64,000 bases of DNA from contig JAFZVC010000096.1 in assembly GCA_017618015.1 (NCBI GenBank), positions 46,976 to 110,975 on the forward strand, read 5' to 3'. The notes under the pieces are model-generated. The model saw only the letters and a program-made list of their open reading frames with translations. It was not told the origin of the DNA and searched no databases. Positions 7,585-15,120 of this stretch are shown piece after piece. Both the position numbers and the translations under genes were made by a program. Each line of letters opens with the position of its first letter. The first letter of the stretch is position 1. Origin of the DNA: Spirochaetaceae bacterium. GTDB taxonomy: Bacteria; Spirochaetota; Spirochaetia; Treponematales; Treponemataceae.

Positions 7585-8430
7585 TTATATATTCAGTGTC
7601 ACTCCATCGTATGCTACGTGGTAACCGTTTGTTTCGGCTTCTTTTTCCATTTCATCATGTGTTGCGTTTCCCTCATGCGAAATATGCGTGGCATAAACTA
7701 AAGATTTTTCATCTATGATGCCCTTCGTTTTCATCATTTTTACAGAATCAGATACCATGCCAGAATCCATATGACCGCCTGAGTTGAATCCTTTACCATA
7801 GGTTTGATCAAGAAAAACAACGTCAAATCTATATTTCTCAAGGATTCTCCATGCATCCGCGCTAATTTCAAGGATATCGGTTCCATAGAAAACGTTTTTG
7901 CCGTTGCAGGAAATTATATAGACCAACGCTTCTATTCTGGAATCATGTTTGGAATCAATAGCTGTAATCTCATAATCATCTACCGTCAGGGTTTCTCCGT
8001 GTTTTATCAAATGGAGATTGTAGTTCAAAGCACGCTGCCACTTATCATCAAATAAATCGATGCTTTCGTTCTCATTTATCCAATGATTCATATCATTTGC
8101 CGTGCCTTTTGAACAGACAATATCAAGATGATTCAAAGCTTTCGTCGCGTAGGCACTCCATCTGGTAACAAAATGAGCAGCATCAAAATGATCGCTATGC
8201 GAATGGGTTTGAAGCAGATATCTGAGCTTTCCAGCATCAATTCCATACATATTGCAGGCATTGATTGAATCCGGTCCTAAATCGATCAGCAATTCATCAT
8301 TTATTACGATAGAAGAACGTTTTCTGACATTCTTGCCGCCGAGCCTTCGTGATTGGATACATACATCGCAGTTACAAAAAGCGAGCGGCATACTCGTTGC
8401 GGCTGCTGTCCCCAGAACGACTATTTTCAT
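7585..8430 (-). CDS. Metallo-beta-lactamase fold hydrolase, PhnP-like
   Basis: A 281-residue MBL-fold protein starting MKIVVLGTAAATSMP. The motif HSHSDHFD supplies the paired metal ligands and GTDILE/HISHEG later ligands. The early CNCDVCIQSRR stretch matches the zinc-binding Cys cluster of PhnP-type phosphodiesterases, which cleave cyclic phosphate esters, so a phosphoesterase is more likely than a lactamase. GGTGGAG lies 5 nt before ATG 8430. The gene ends just before the conserved promoter block of YARHG copy A and is divergent from the serine hydrolase. Substrate unknown. Confidence 0.85.
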   Translation of the reverse strand: MKIVVLGTAAATSMPLAFCNCDVCIQSRRLGGKNVRKRSSIVINDELLIDLGPDSINACNMYGIDAGKLRYLLQTHSHSDHFDAAHFVTRWSAYATKALNHLDIVCSKGTANDMNHWINENESIDLFDDKWQRALNYNLHLIKHGETLTVDDYEITAIDSKHDSRIEALVYIISCNGKNVFYGTDILEISADAWRILEKYRFDVVFLDQTYGKGFNSGGHMDSGMVSDSVKMMKTKGIIDEKSLVYATHISHEGNATHDEMEKEAETNGYHVAYDGVTLNI

Positions 8431-8511
8431 AGCACTCCACCATTAAATGTTGATTTTGATTGTATCTGTAGAGAGCGATTTTTTCTATAAGGAAAATCTT
8501 AAAAATCATTA

Positions 8512-8540
8512 TTGACTAATTAAAAATCAAAATAGATACT
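8512..8540 (+). promoter_or_regulatory. Sigma-70 promoter of the serine hydrolase gene
   Basis: TTGACT (8512-8517), a 17-bp AT-rich spacer and GATACT (8535-8540) lie upstream of ATG 8566 in the divergent gap. The -35 has 5 of 6 and the -10 has 4 of 6 consensus bases. Confidence 0.6.
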
Positions 8541-8565
8541 CCAAAGAATCTTGGAGGAAAGCTTT

Positions 8566-9543
8566 ATGGATAGGGACGAACTGCACAAACTGATTGAGAC
8601 GAAACAGCCGAACATCTGCCAGGTGGTGGCGTATAAGGGCGGCGAGGAAGTTTATTCGGACTGCTGGAACGGCTACAAAATTGATGACTGCGCGCATGTT
8701 ATGTCGGTGACGAAAAGTATTTTTGCGCTGCTCGTGGGCATTGCGATAGATAAAGGACAGATTAAAAGCGTTGACGATAAGGTGCTCGATTATTTTCCGG
8801 AATATAAGGTGAAGCGCGGTGAGAAGACGATTTATGATGTGACGATTAAGCATCTTCTGACGATGAGGGCGCCGTACAAGGGCAAGGGCGATCCGTGGAG
8901 CAAAGTGTGTTCGAGCGAGAACTGGACTTACACATCGCTTGATTTTCTTGGTGGACGACAGGGGCTCACAGATGAGTTCAGGTACTCGTCGGTGTGCCTT
9001 CATGTTTTGACTGGCATTCTTTATAAGGCTACGGGCATGATAACCGTGGACTACGCGAACAAGTATCTGTTTGAGCCGCTTGGCATTCCGGCGCACGAGG
9101 TTTATATTGCGAAGTCTGCGGAGGAGCACAAGCAGTTTACGATTGAAAAGACTCCGAAAAAGGCTGTGTGGTTCAGCGACCGCCAGAATCTTGGAACGCC
9201 GGGTTACGGGCTTTGTTTGACGGCGGCTGATATGGCGAAGATTGGGCTTATGTGCCTGAACAAGGGCGAGTTTGCCGGGCGTCAGATTGTGTCAGCGAAA
9301 TGGATTCGCGAGATGACAGAGCCGCGTACTGTTGAGAGCAAGCATTTCCGCGGAATGGACTACGGATATTTGTGGTGGATAGTTGATAGGAAAAAAGGCA
9401 TCTACGCGGCGATTGGCAACAGCGGAAACGTGATTTACATCAACCCTGAGAAGAATATTGTCGTGGCGGTCGCGTCGTATTTTAAGCCGACGATTTTTGA
9501 CCGCGTTGATTTTATTCAGCAGGAGATTGAGCTGAGGTTGTAA
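8566..9543 (+). CDS. Beta-lactamase-related serine hydrolase (class C fold)
   Basis: A 325-residue protein of the class C beta-lactamase/DD-peptidase fold. The nucleophile motif SxxK is SVTK in VMSVTKSIFALLVG; the second motif YxN appears as YSS in FRYSSVCLHVLTG; the third box is probably the GNSGNV region. No signal peptide is present, so it is probably a cytoplasmic esterase- or amidase-type hydrolase, not an antibiotic-resistance enzyme. ATG 8566 is chosen because GGAGG stands 8 nt upstream (8553-8557). GC content is higher than in the divergent hydrolase next to it. It stands alone, convergent with the DUF3021 gene 9 bp further on. Confidence 0.87.
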   Translation: MDRDELHKLIETKQPNICQVVAYKGGEEVYSDCWNGYKIDDCAHVMSVTKSIFALLVGIAIDKGQIKSVDDKVLDYFPEYKVKRGEKTIYDVTIKHLLTMRAPYKGKGDPWSKVCSSENWTYTSLDFLGGRQGLTDEFRYSSVCLHVLTGILYKATGMITVDYANKYLFEPLGIPAHEVYIAKSAEEHKQFTIEKTPKKAVWFSDRQNLGTPGYGLCLTAADMAKIGLMCLNKGEFAGRQIVSAKWIREMTEPRTVESKHFRGMDYGYLWWIVDRKKGIYAAIGNSGNVIYINPEKNIVVAVASYFKPTIFDRVDFIQQEIELRL

Positions 9544-9552
9544 GGCAAACTC

Positions 9553-9981
9553 TTACTTCATATTCCTTTCTTCAAGCTTTTTGTTCATCTTTTTTGCAGA
9601 ATCGGAATCTATTATGTAGGATACTATCATCACGATAGCATAAACACAAATGATGACAGCCTCAAAGCTTATTGCATTTACAGGGTTTTTAAAAGTGAAC
9701 CAGCCGCGGAAAGCTCCGGTTATCAGAATAACTGCGTTGATAATTAAAAAAGATATAACCTGCAAAATGACCATTACGATTATTGAATAATTGATTTCAA
9801 AAAGGAAAGGAAGATAGCAGACAGCAGATACAAATCCAATGAACATAATGGCCCAGATGTCTGTACTGGCCATGACACGTTCATTGCCAAAAAAGAAGGT
9901 GATATAAATTGAAGCAATAAAAAAAATAGCCGTTACAACACGTGTAAAAATCATAAGCATTATGTTTATTTTTTCTTTCAT
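9553..9981 (-). CDS. DUF3021-family membrane protein
   Basis: A 142-residue protein with four predicted membrane helices (about residues 8-28, 41-60, 66-90 and 104-125) and a charged C-terminal tail. A small four-helix protein directly downstream of a LytTR regulator is the classic arrangement of DUF3021 proteins, which are thought to modulate the partner regulator at the membrane, though the mechanism is not known. GGAGGATAATT-ATG gives a strong ribosome binding site. Last gene of the three-gene unit with the LytTR protein and the lipoprotein amide hydrolase. Confidence 0.78.
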   Translation of the reverse strand: MKEKINIMLMIFTRVVTAIFFIASIYITFFFGNERVMASTDIWAIMFIGFVSAVCYLPFLFEINYSIIVMVILQVISFLIINAVILITGAFRGWFTFKNPVNAISFEAVIICVYAIVMIVSYIIDSDSAKKMNKKLEERNMK

Positions 9982-10021
9982 AATTATCCTCCTGCTTGTT
10001 GATTCATGATGGTTTATTGCT

Positions 10022-10459
10022 TTAGAGTCCCAGCCTCTTTTTTAAGACAGGAACATAATTTCGTGAAATAATCACTTTGTAGCCGTTTTTAAGAACAGCT
10101 TCGAAGAGGCCTCCAAAAATAGGTGAAAGACTTTCCACTTTGTTCAGATTCATAATCACCGCTTTATTAACCCGCAGAAAATCCTGAGGTAAAAAGTCTT
10201 CTTCCAGCTGATACAGCTTGAGCTTTGTTTCAAGCACATCATCCGTTGTGTATGCAAAAACTTTATCATCTACAGATTCAAAATAAAGAATCTCCGAAAG
10301 CTCTGCAAAAACAATTTTTGAATCCTTTTGAAAGCTGATTTTCTGCCTGTGATTCTTTATGCGCTCTATCAAAAGGCGAATATCATCATCAAGGCTCTGA
10401 CACTTGATAATGATTTCGTCTTCTTCTTCGGGTGCTTTATCTAAAATAGTAATCTTCAT
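10022..10459 (-). CDS. LytTR-domain transcriptional regulator (no receiver domain)
   Basis: A 145-residue protein. Residues ~45-143 form a LytTR DNA-binding domain: ISFQKDSKIVFAELSEILYFES, then LEEDFLPQDFLRVNKAVIMNLNKV and the final KVIISRNYVPVLKKRLG. The first 40 residues replace the usual response-regulator receiver domain, as in stand-alone LytTR-DUF3021 systems. It starts 3 nt after the stop of the lipoprotein amide hydrolase, with no separate ribosome binding site, so it is translationally coupled. Such regulators bind 9-10 bp direct repeats one per two helical turns; a perfect pair of that kind lies upstream of this operon (11634-11665), suggesting autoregulation. Confidence 0.9.
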   Translation of the reverse strand: MKITILDKAPEEEDEIIIKCQSLDDDIRLLIERIKNHRQKISFQKDSKIVFAELSEILYFESVDDKVFAYTTDDVLETKLKLYQLEEDFLPQDFLRVNKAVIMNLNKVESLSPIFGGLFEAVLKNGYKVIISRNYVPVLKKRLGL

Positions 10460-10462
10460 ATT

Positions 10463-11542
10463 TTAGAATTCTAACACAAATGGCTTTTCAAAGTCACTCC
10501 TAAAGTAATAAGTAAGCCTTCTTTTTTCAGGTTCAAAAATAACGCTCCAGGCAGTTATATCCTCAGTAGAATAATTTGGGGCACTTACACTTTCCATTGC
10601 TTTTCGTACATCCTCGGCATTCATTTTCCAGGATGATTTTTCTCCAACGTTCAGAAGCTTTGCAAAACGTTCTCTGGAGTTTTCTCTATCCGGATTTGAA
10701 CCGTCATCTTTTTTTGGACTTTCGGCAGTGTAGTGATTTGTAAGCACCTTTGTCTCTGTTACATACATTTTGTTGTTTACATATTCAACAACAACCGATT
10801 TCCCGCTTGCATCTGCAATTGCAAAATGATGGGCACTGCCAATTACAGAATACATATCTGTTTCTTCCAGAAGCTTTATTGCTTCATCAACAGTTGCAGC
10901 ATTATCCAGAATTAAACGGATTGCCGCAGTAGTAGTCACATCTGGCTTGCTTGTATTTTGCGCAGTCTGTTCATCATCACCGGCCATATTATCTGCAATG
11001 TACAGTCCCTTTTCGTTTATACCGTCAAGCGGAACATAAATTGTAGCAAGCGCAATGATATCCTCAGAAAAGTTATTAACAGGATTCCAGTTTCGTTTTA
11101 ATCCCAGAAACTCAAGGCAGCTTGTTGAAATTGATTCATAACCGCCACTTGGTTTTGTGTGAATAATCATAATGGCGCAATCATTCCAGTCAAAATTACG
11201 TCCGTAAATTTGTCCGCCGTCTGTATTATTTGCGGCGATGGAACTGCAGCCAAAATCAGGCGCAGTAATTTTTACGCTGATATTTTTTCCTGCCCCCGAC
11301 CCGCTCCAGCTTCCGTTTCTAAGATCGCTTTCGATGTAGTCTGCCATCTCATCATTTGTTTTCCCGCCGCCTGCTTTTATATATTCATCAAACCTATAGT
11401 CTCCTTCATACTCAATATAAAAAACACCATTGTGAATTTTTCTGAGAGTGTTTAATGATGACATTTCTGCGTTATAATCACAGCCCGCGAATAAAAAGAT
11501 ATTTACCAAAAGGATTAATCCGAATAAAAGTGATTTTTTCAT
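10463..11542 (-). CDS. Lipoprotein linear-amide C-N hydrolase (choloylglycine hydrolase-like, C45/Ntn fold)
   Basis: A 359-residue lipoprotein. The signal peptide MKKSLLFGLILLVNIFLFAGC ends with a lipobox (LFAGC), so the protein is tethered to a membrane. The body resembles the linear amide C-N hydrolase family: FGCSSIAANNTDGGQIYGRNFDW with a likely catalytic Cys, then DGINEKGLYIADNM and a TNHY segment. Ntn hydrolases usually expose the nucleophile by processing; here it stays internal to the chain until cleaved. Substrates in this family include bile salts, penicillin V and acyl amides; which applies is unknown. AAGGAG is 7 nt before ATG 11542. It heads the LytTR-DUF3021 operon, so it may be the regulated output. 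Confidence 0.78.
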   Translation of the reverse strand: MKKSLLFGLILLVNIFLFAGCDYNAEMSSLNTLRKIHNGVFYIEYEGDYRFDEYIKAGGGKTNDEMADYIESDLRNGSWSGSGAGKNISVKITAPDFGCSSIAANNTDGGQIYGRNFDWNDCAIMIIHTKPSGGYESISTSCLEFLGLKRNWNPVNNFSEDIIALATIYVPLDGINEKGLYIADNMAGDDEQTAQNTSKPDVTTTAAIRLILDNAATVDEAIKLLEETDMYSVIGSAHHFAIADASGKSVVVEYVNNKMYVTETKVLTNHYTAESPKKDDGSNPDRENSRERFAKLLNVGEKSSWKMNAEDVRKAMESVSAPNYSTEDITAWSVIFEPEKRRLTYYFRSDFEKPFVLEF

Positions 11543-11595
11543 TTTCAACTCCTTGTGCAAGCCCTCTGGGGGTGGCGTTCAAATAATATATCTGG

Positions 11596-11623
11596 AGTAT
11601 AGCAGAGATATGAAATTCAACAA
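11596..11623 (-). promoter_or_regulatory. Promoter of the amide hydrolase-LytTR-DUF3021 operon
   Basis: On the minus strand TTGTTG (11618-11623), a 16-bp spacer and TATACT (11596-11601) lie about 55 nt upstream of ATG 11542. The near-consensus hexamers and the adjoining direct repeats support it. Confidence 0.6.
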
Positions 11624-11633
11624 TATGAATTTC

Positions 11634-11665
11634 GGTAAGATGCAATTTGGAGGGGGTAAGATGCA
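11634..11665 (-). promoter_or_regulatory. Putative LytTR binding site: perfect direct repeats with 21-bp period
   Basis: The 11-bp word TGCATCTTACC (minus strand) occurs at 11665-11655 and again at 11644-11634, so the units are in phase on one face of the helix. The proximal copy ends 10 bp upstream of the -35 box. LytTR proteins typically contact two direct repeats with this period upstream of -35, and a LytTR gene is in the operon served by this promoter. The assignment is inference from geometry. Confidence 0.6.
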
Positions 11666-11684
11666 GTGGAATCGTATTTTGAAC

Positions 11685-11888
11685 CTAGATTATAGTGTAT
11701 TGCATAAAGTTGCCGTTTTTTACAAAGCCGAAGTTTGTGTATAGAAGTACGCCCATGTCGGATGCAGTAATTTGAACACAACTGCAACCGTAAGCTTTTG
11801 CCTCGTTTACAACACGAGTCAGAAGCTCGCGGGCAATTCCCATGCGGCGGTAATTCTTTTCTGTAAGTTTGCGATATTTGATTGACAT
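11685..11888 (-). pseudogene. GNAT acetyltransferase remnant with internal deletion
   Basis: A 67-residue frame that joins a GNAT N-terminus (MSIKYRKLTEKN) directly to the acetyl-CoA-binding motif and C-terminus (YRRMGIARELLTRVVNEA, then ITASDMGVLLYTNFGF). Roughly 70-80 residues that normally form strands 2-4 of the fold are missing, while the frame is kept. AAGGG is 6 nt ahead of the ATG, so a short peptide may still be made, but it cannot form a working acetyltransferase. The flanks hold no remnant of the missing part. A deletion between short homologous sequences is the simplest cause. Confidence 0.72.
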
Positions 11889-11916
11889 ATTCCCTTTTTA
11901 TCCTCACTATTTTTTT

Positions 11917-12786
11917 TTACATCGTCATATATGCATAAAGTGTAATCCATTTGTTTTCTACGCCCACATCGCCAACTTTAAATGCAGGAACGCTTTTTGA
12001 ATCGGTCAAAATATATCTGCCGTTTTCCAGCCTATGCTGATTCAAAACTCGAATGCCTTCCTTCATCGCTTCGGAATCAAGCGGACAGCCAAGAGCTTTG
12101 AGGGCATAAACAATATTCTGCGCGCCGATTTTGATTGGGTCTGGTGTGTAGAAAGTTCCGAGCATAACGTCGAACACTGGAGTTTTCATGTCGTCGGTGC
12201 GGTAGAAAATGTTGCGCTTTGTAAAATAGTGAACGAGGGCTTCTTCACATTCAGTTTTGATTCCCTGAAGATGAAGCTCGGCCACAAGCATAAGGAATTC
12301 GATTGTATATTTTATACAGCTTTTGTGTGGCTTTTTCGGATCGTTGATCTTTTTGTTTGTGCTGATACAGCGGAAGCCACCGTCTTCCTGAATGAGTGCA
12401 AGCTGGGTATTGATTTCGTTGCGTACAATTTCTTCATCGTAATAACCAAGCTTTACAAGATTTCTGAGGAGCAGAGGTTCGCCGCAAAGCATCTTAAAAC
12501 CGGTAGCTTCAATCAGACCGAAAACTTCGTCGTCTATGTCCTTTCCAATATCGGCACGGGTTAGTCCCCATTCAGCAAAAGCGAGAATGGCGTCGTACTT
12601 ATCCCAGTTCTTTGGTTTGTGAAGTCTGTTTAAAGCTCGCGCGTAGGTCTTACTTTCGAACAGCTGCTTTTTGCATTCGATGACTTTTTCATCGCTGTCG
12701 GGCAGGTGCAGTGCTTCCTTGAGAGTTCTGAGTTTTACTTCCGGATTTTCATCTTCCAGCAACCAATTTAAGATTGAATCGTTCAT
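11917..12786 (-). CDS. Hypothetical alpha/alpha-toroid-like protein
   Basis: A 289-residue soluble, mostly helical protein. It opens with SILNWLLEDENPEVKLRTLKE, a HEAT- or toroid-like helical hairpin, and contains QEDGGFRC and LENGRYILT turns that resemble the QxDGxW-type repeats of prenyltransferase/terpene cyclase toroids. The catalytic Asp-rich motifs of those enzymes are not seen, so enzymatic function is unsupported. AGGAGG is 7 nt ahead of ATG 12786. It is separated from the methyltransferase gene upstream by a strong hairpin terminator, so it is transcribed on its own. Confidence 0.7.
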   Translation of the reverse strand: MNDSILNWLLEDENPEVKLRTLKEALHLPDSDEKVIECKKQLFESKTYARALNRLHKPKNWDKYDAILAFAEWGLTRADIGKDIDDEVFGLIEATGFKMLCGEPLLLRNLVKLGYYDEEIVRNEINTQLALIQEDGGFRCISTNKKINDPKKPHKSCIKYTIEFLMLVAELHLQGIKTECEEALVHYFTKRNIFYRTDDMKTPVFDVMLGTFYTPDPIKIGAQNIVYALKALGCPLDSEAMKEGIRVLNQHRLENGRYILTDSKSVPAFKVGDVGVENKWITLYAYMTM

Positions 12787-12848
12787 ATTCTTGCCTCCTG
12801 AGGAAGACCGCCCGGTAGGCGGCCGGTGATAGATTGGAAAGCGTTAAG

Positions 12849-12871
12849 AAAAATTGCGGAAGCAATTTTTT
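12849..12871 (-). terminator. Rho-independent terminator after the methyltransferase gene
   Basis: AAAAATTGC-ggaa-GCAATTTTT forms a perfect 9-bp stem with a 4-nt loop, flanked by A and T runs so that it can act on either strand. It lies about 80 bp downstream of the methyltransferase stop (minus strand). A second small hairpin, CCGCC-cggta-GGCGG, follows at about 12808-12822. Confidence 0.7.
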
Positions 12872-12952
12872 AGCTTATCCCTAAATAATTATATATCATA
12901 CCTCAAAAAAACGCTTGTCAAAAAAATGTTCAGTTTTGTCCTGCCGGTAATG

Positions 12953-13609
12953 TTATTTTTTGATGAAGTTCATCACCTCTGCCCGTTCAAGCGCGTCAAA
13001 CGTTACCGTGCCTTTTTTGATGTAATACAGCGTGTGGCACTTTTCCCAGTGAACGCCTTTTTGGCCGCATGTTCCGGCATACTCAAAGCCGTAATTCTGC
13101 ACTTCATCTTTAATCATTTTAAGGGAATATGTTTTCTTTTTGCCTTCGCGGTCGCGCCAGTTGCTTAAGTGCACAGGCAAAATTGAAAGACAGCCGCCAG
13201 ACTTTAATATCCGCGCCGATTCCTCAAAAAGCATGTACTTACCTTTGCCGTCTCCGCCATGAAGCGCATCATACAGAAGCACCAAATCCATCGAGGCATC
13301 CTCAAAATCGCCCAGATTATGCACCTCTTTATTGATTAAGGTGATGTTTTTCAAACCTCTCGCCGCGACTTTTTCGCCAACTTCTTTTTGGCAGGCAGGG
13401 CTGCAATCAATTCCGTAGATTTTTCCATTCGGATACGCATTGCTCAACGCAAACAAATGCTCGCCAAAACCATAGCCAAAATCGAGGATAGCGGGCGCGT
13501 CCTTTGCATCCGGCGCAAGCGGCATTTCCAGAAACAAATCCCTGCCGTCCGTCTTTTCCCACAGAGCGATATCGTCGTATAAGTGTTCATTCGTATTTGA
13601 ATAGTTCAT
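12953..13609 (-). CDS. Class I SAM-dependent methyltransferase
   Basis: A 218-residue methyltransferase. Motif I is ILDFGYGFGEHLFAL (glycine-rich SAM loop), the acidic end of strand 2 is KIYGIDCSP, motif IV is MDLVLLYDALHGG and a post-motif ARILKSGGCLSIL follows, in Rossmann-fold order. Substrate cannot be deduced; the C-terminal HWEKCHTLYYIKKG supplies a cysteine and aromatic residues. GGAG stands 7 nt ahead of ATG 13609. A REP-like element lies directly upstream, and a strong terminator lies downstream, so it is probably monocistronic or the last gene after the XRE-GNAT pair. Confidence 0.88.
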   Translation of the reverse strand: MNYSNTNEHLYDDIALWEKTDGRDLFLEMPLAPDAKDAPAILDFGYGFGEHLFALSNAYPNGKIYGIDCSPACQKEVGEKVAARGLKNITLINKEVHNLGDFEDASMDLVLLYDALHGGDGKGKYMLFEESARILKSGGCLSILPVHLSNWRDREGKKKTYSLKMIKDEVQNYGFEYAGTCGQKGVHWEKCHTLYYIKKGTVTFDALERAEVMNFIKK

Positions 13610-13626
13610 TGTTTTCTCCTTTTAGA

Positions 13627-13671
13627 AGGGCGGAGCACCGCCCTACGTCCGCACGTTGTTGCGTCCTACCC
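13627..13671. repeat. REP-like palindromic element, copy 1
   Basis: A hairpin AGGGCGG-agca-CCGCCCT is followed by ACGTCCGCACGTTG and a CTACCC end. The layout matches the element at 61926-61968 (hairpin, then CCCTACGCCCGCACATTG, ending CTACCC). It fills the space between the GNAT and methyltransferase genes, and further GC-rich inverted words (CCCTGCGGGC, AGCCCGCAA) continue into the 3' end of the GNAT gene. Confidence 0.55.
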
Positions 13672-13683
13672 ACCCTGCGGGCC

Positions 13684-14148
13684 TCAAGCGCCAGCCCGCA
13701 ACGCCCGCTTCTCATAATACACAAAATCGCTGTCGCGCCGGACTTCCGTATATTCCAGTTTCCTATAAAATGCATTCGTGCGGATATTCCAAACAGGCGT
13801 ATCAAGCGTAAAGATTTTGACATCTGGGAACATCGTCTCAATCTGCTGCATTATAAAAACGCCATAACCTTTGCGGAAATGCTCCGGCGCGACAAAAATC
13901 CTGCCTATGTTAAGCTCAGCCTCTTTTGGAAACAAAACCGCGCCGCCCACAATCAGACCATCATCATCAACAAGTTTATAAAGACAATTCATCCGTGCCA
14001 TTTTTGTATGGAACGGGAGCGATGAATATCCCGGTGGTCCGCCTACGCAGCTTCCCCCGACCTCGACATCAGTATCAAACGCGTGCTTGGAAATGCCCAC
14101 AAGGGTTACTGCATCTGCTGTGCTGGCTTTTATCAATTGCAAACTCAT
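13684..14148 (-). CDS. GNAT N-acetyltransferase
   Basis: A 154-residue acetyltransferase with the acetyl-CoA loop in FVAPEHFRKGYGVFIMQQIE and a C-terminal WNIRTNAFYRKLEYTEVRR that is typical of GNAT helices 4 and strand 6-7. The start overlaps the XRE regulator stop by 4 bp (ATGA), so the two are co-translated and the acetyltransferase may act on the signal sensed by the regulator. The last six codons (ALRAGA) run into GC-rich REP-like sequence, which probably supplies the present stop codon. Substrate unknown. Confidence 0.86.
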   Translation of the reverse strand: MSLQLIKASTADAVTLVGISKHAFDTDVEVGGSCVGGPPGYSSLPFHTKMARMNCLYKLVDDDGLIVGGAVLFPKEAELNIGRIFVAPEHFRKGYGVFIMQQIETMFPDVKIFTLDTPVWNIRTNAFYRKLEYTEVRRDSDFVYYEKRALRAGA

Positions 14149-14861
14149 GATTTCTCCACGCTGCCTGTGTGCATAAAGATGTCCATGTAATGAACGCCGT
14201 CTTTGTCATACTCGTACTCAAAACACGGCAGGACATCATCCTGAATCTTTTCTTTTATGTTCGCACCTGAAAGATACTCCATAATGCGCTTGTAGCCGCC
14301 CGGGATTCTCTCAAAAGAGCGCACATGCGGATCTGTCACAGTGATTACCGCATATTCAGCTTCGCTATTGGTCGCGTATTCAACACCGGGGCAGTTAGTC
14401 TCAAAGCCTTCTGGAAGCACATAAGCCGCAACATATCCGTGAAGGCCGAAGCGCATCTGCTGTTCCTGCGACACAAACGGAAAATCCCAGCCGAGAAGCT
14501 TGGCATCCGGCGCGGCGGCAAGAAGCCCGCTCGTCTTACCCCAGTTCATCATGTAATTAAGCGCATCCTGCTCTGGGCACACAGAGATAATCACATACCG
14601 CGCCATTCTGAAAGATGGAAGCCGCCTGATCTCCACAGGCGAATACACTTCTTCTTTTGATGTAAGGTCTTTCCTAACAAGATCGTCCAGCGTACACGCA
14701 AAAACGGAGCACATTTGCGTAAGCCTGTCGAGCTCAGGCACGACCTCATCAGTTTCCCAGCGCGAAACCGTCTGGCGCGTCACAGCCATCATCTCGGCAA
14801 ATTGTTCCTGCGTAAGCTTTTTCTGTTTCCGCAAAAAGTAGATGTTGTTTCCTAAGTTCAT
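14145..14861 (-). CDS. XRE-family regulator with GyrI-like effector-binding domain
   Basis: A 238-residue transcription factor. Residues ~4-60 are an XRE helix-turn-helix (IYFLRKQKKLTQEQFAEMM, then VTRQTVSRWETDEVVPEL). Residues ~78-235 resemble a GyrI/AraC-type effector-binding domain, with PSFRMARYVIISV at the start and FERIPGGYKRIMEYL near the end. Such proteins bind small hydrophobic or cationic ligands. Ten bp upstream of its ATG is a perfect 19-bp palindrome (14872-14890), a candidate operator for autorepression. It is co-translated with the GNAT gene. Confidence 0.85.
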   Translation of the reverse strand: MNLGNNIYFLRKQKKLTQEQFAEMMAVTRQTVSRWETDEVVPELDRLTQMCSVFACTLDDLVRKDLTSKEEVYSPVEIRRLPSFRMARYVIISVCPEQDALNYMMNWGKTSGLLAAAPDAKLLGWDFPFVSQEQQMRFGLHGYVAAYVLPEGFETNCPGVEYATNSEAEYAVITVTDPHVRSFERIPGGYKRIMEYLSGANIKEKIQDDVLPCFEYEYDKDGVHYMDIFMHTGSVEKS

Positions 14862-14871
14862 GATTCAATTA

Positions 14872-14908
14872 TGACGCATGTTATGCGTCAAATCTACCAA
14901 CTGACGCA
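14872..14908 (-). promoter_or_regulatory. Palindromic operator upstream of the XRE regulator
   Basis: TGACGCATgttATGCGTCA (14872-14890) is a perfect 8-bp inverted repeat with 3-bp spacer, followed by an extra half-site TGACGCA at 14902-14908 and a weaker TGACGC at 14950-14955. Its position 10 bp before the start codon fits a repressor site controlling the regulator and the acetyltransferase. Confidence 0.65.
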
Positions 14909-14923
14909 CGCTTTTTGAGTGAT

Positions 14924-14948
14924 TTTTGCAACACAAGGAGTTGCAAAA
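14924..14948. repeat. Inverted repeat in the XRE-YARHG divergent region
   Basis: TTTTGCAAC-acaagga-GTTGCAAAA is a perfect 9-bp inverted repeat. It may be a second regulator site or a weak hairpin; no T-run follows it, so termination is doubtful. Confidence 0.45.
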
Positions 14949-15042
14949 GTGACGCGCCCCCTCGCAAACCAGCGCGCACTCCACATAAAACCGGTGCACC
15001 TCGCACGCAAACCGCGCGCCCCAAAGCCAAAAACACTGTGGA

Positions 15043-15071
15043 TTGTCATTGAGTGACACAGAATATATAAT
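15043..15071 (+). promoter_or_regulatory. Sigma-70 promoter of YARHG copy B
   Basis: TTGTCA (15043-15048), a 17-bp spacer and a perfect TATAAT (15066-15071) precede ATG 15121 by about 50 nt. The stretch from about 15053 to the start codon is conserved, inverted, upstream of YARHG copy A (about 7532-7601), including the TATAAT (7584-7589), but copy A lacks the -35 match. Confidence 0.75.
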
Positions 15072-15120
15072 CAAGTTGTTATATTATAAATGATTTAGGT
15101 GTTATCTGGAGAACAGACGA

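Noticed and set aside
8566..9543. Beta-lactamase as an antibiotic-resistance gene
   Set aside because: There is no signal peptide and the second motif is YSS; esterase- or peptidase-type hydrolases of this fold are more common.
11617..11907. A 96-codon minus-strand frame overlapping the acetyltransferase remnant
   Set aside because: It is a shifted frame of the remnant, with Cys/Arg-rich composition and no ribosome binding site.
12790..12850. Possible REP element upstream of 12786
   Set aside because: One short hairpin (CCGCC/GGCGG) is seen but not the CTACG-CCGCAC word of the other copies.
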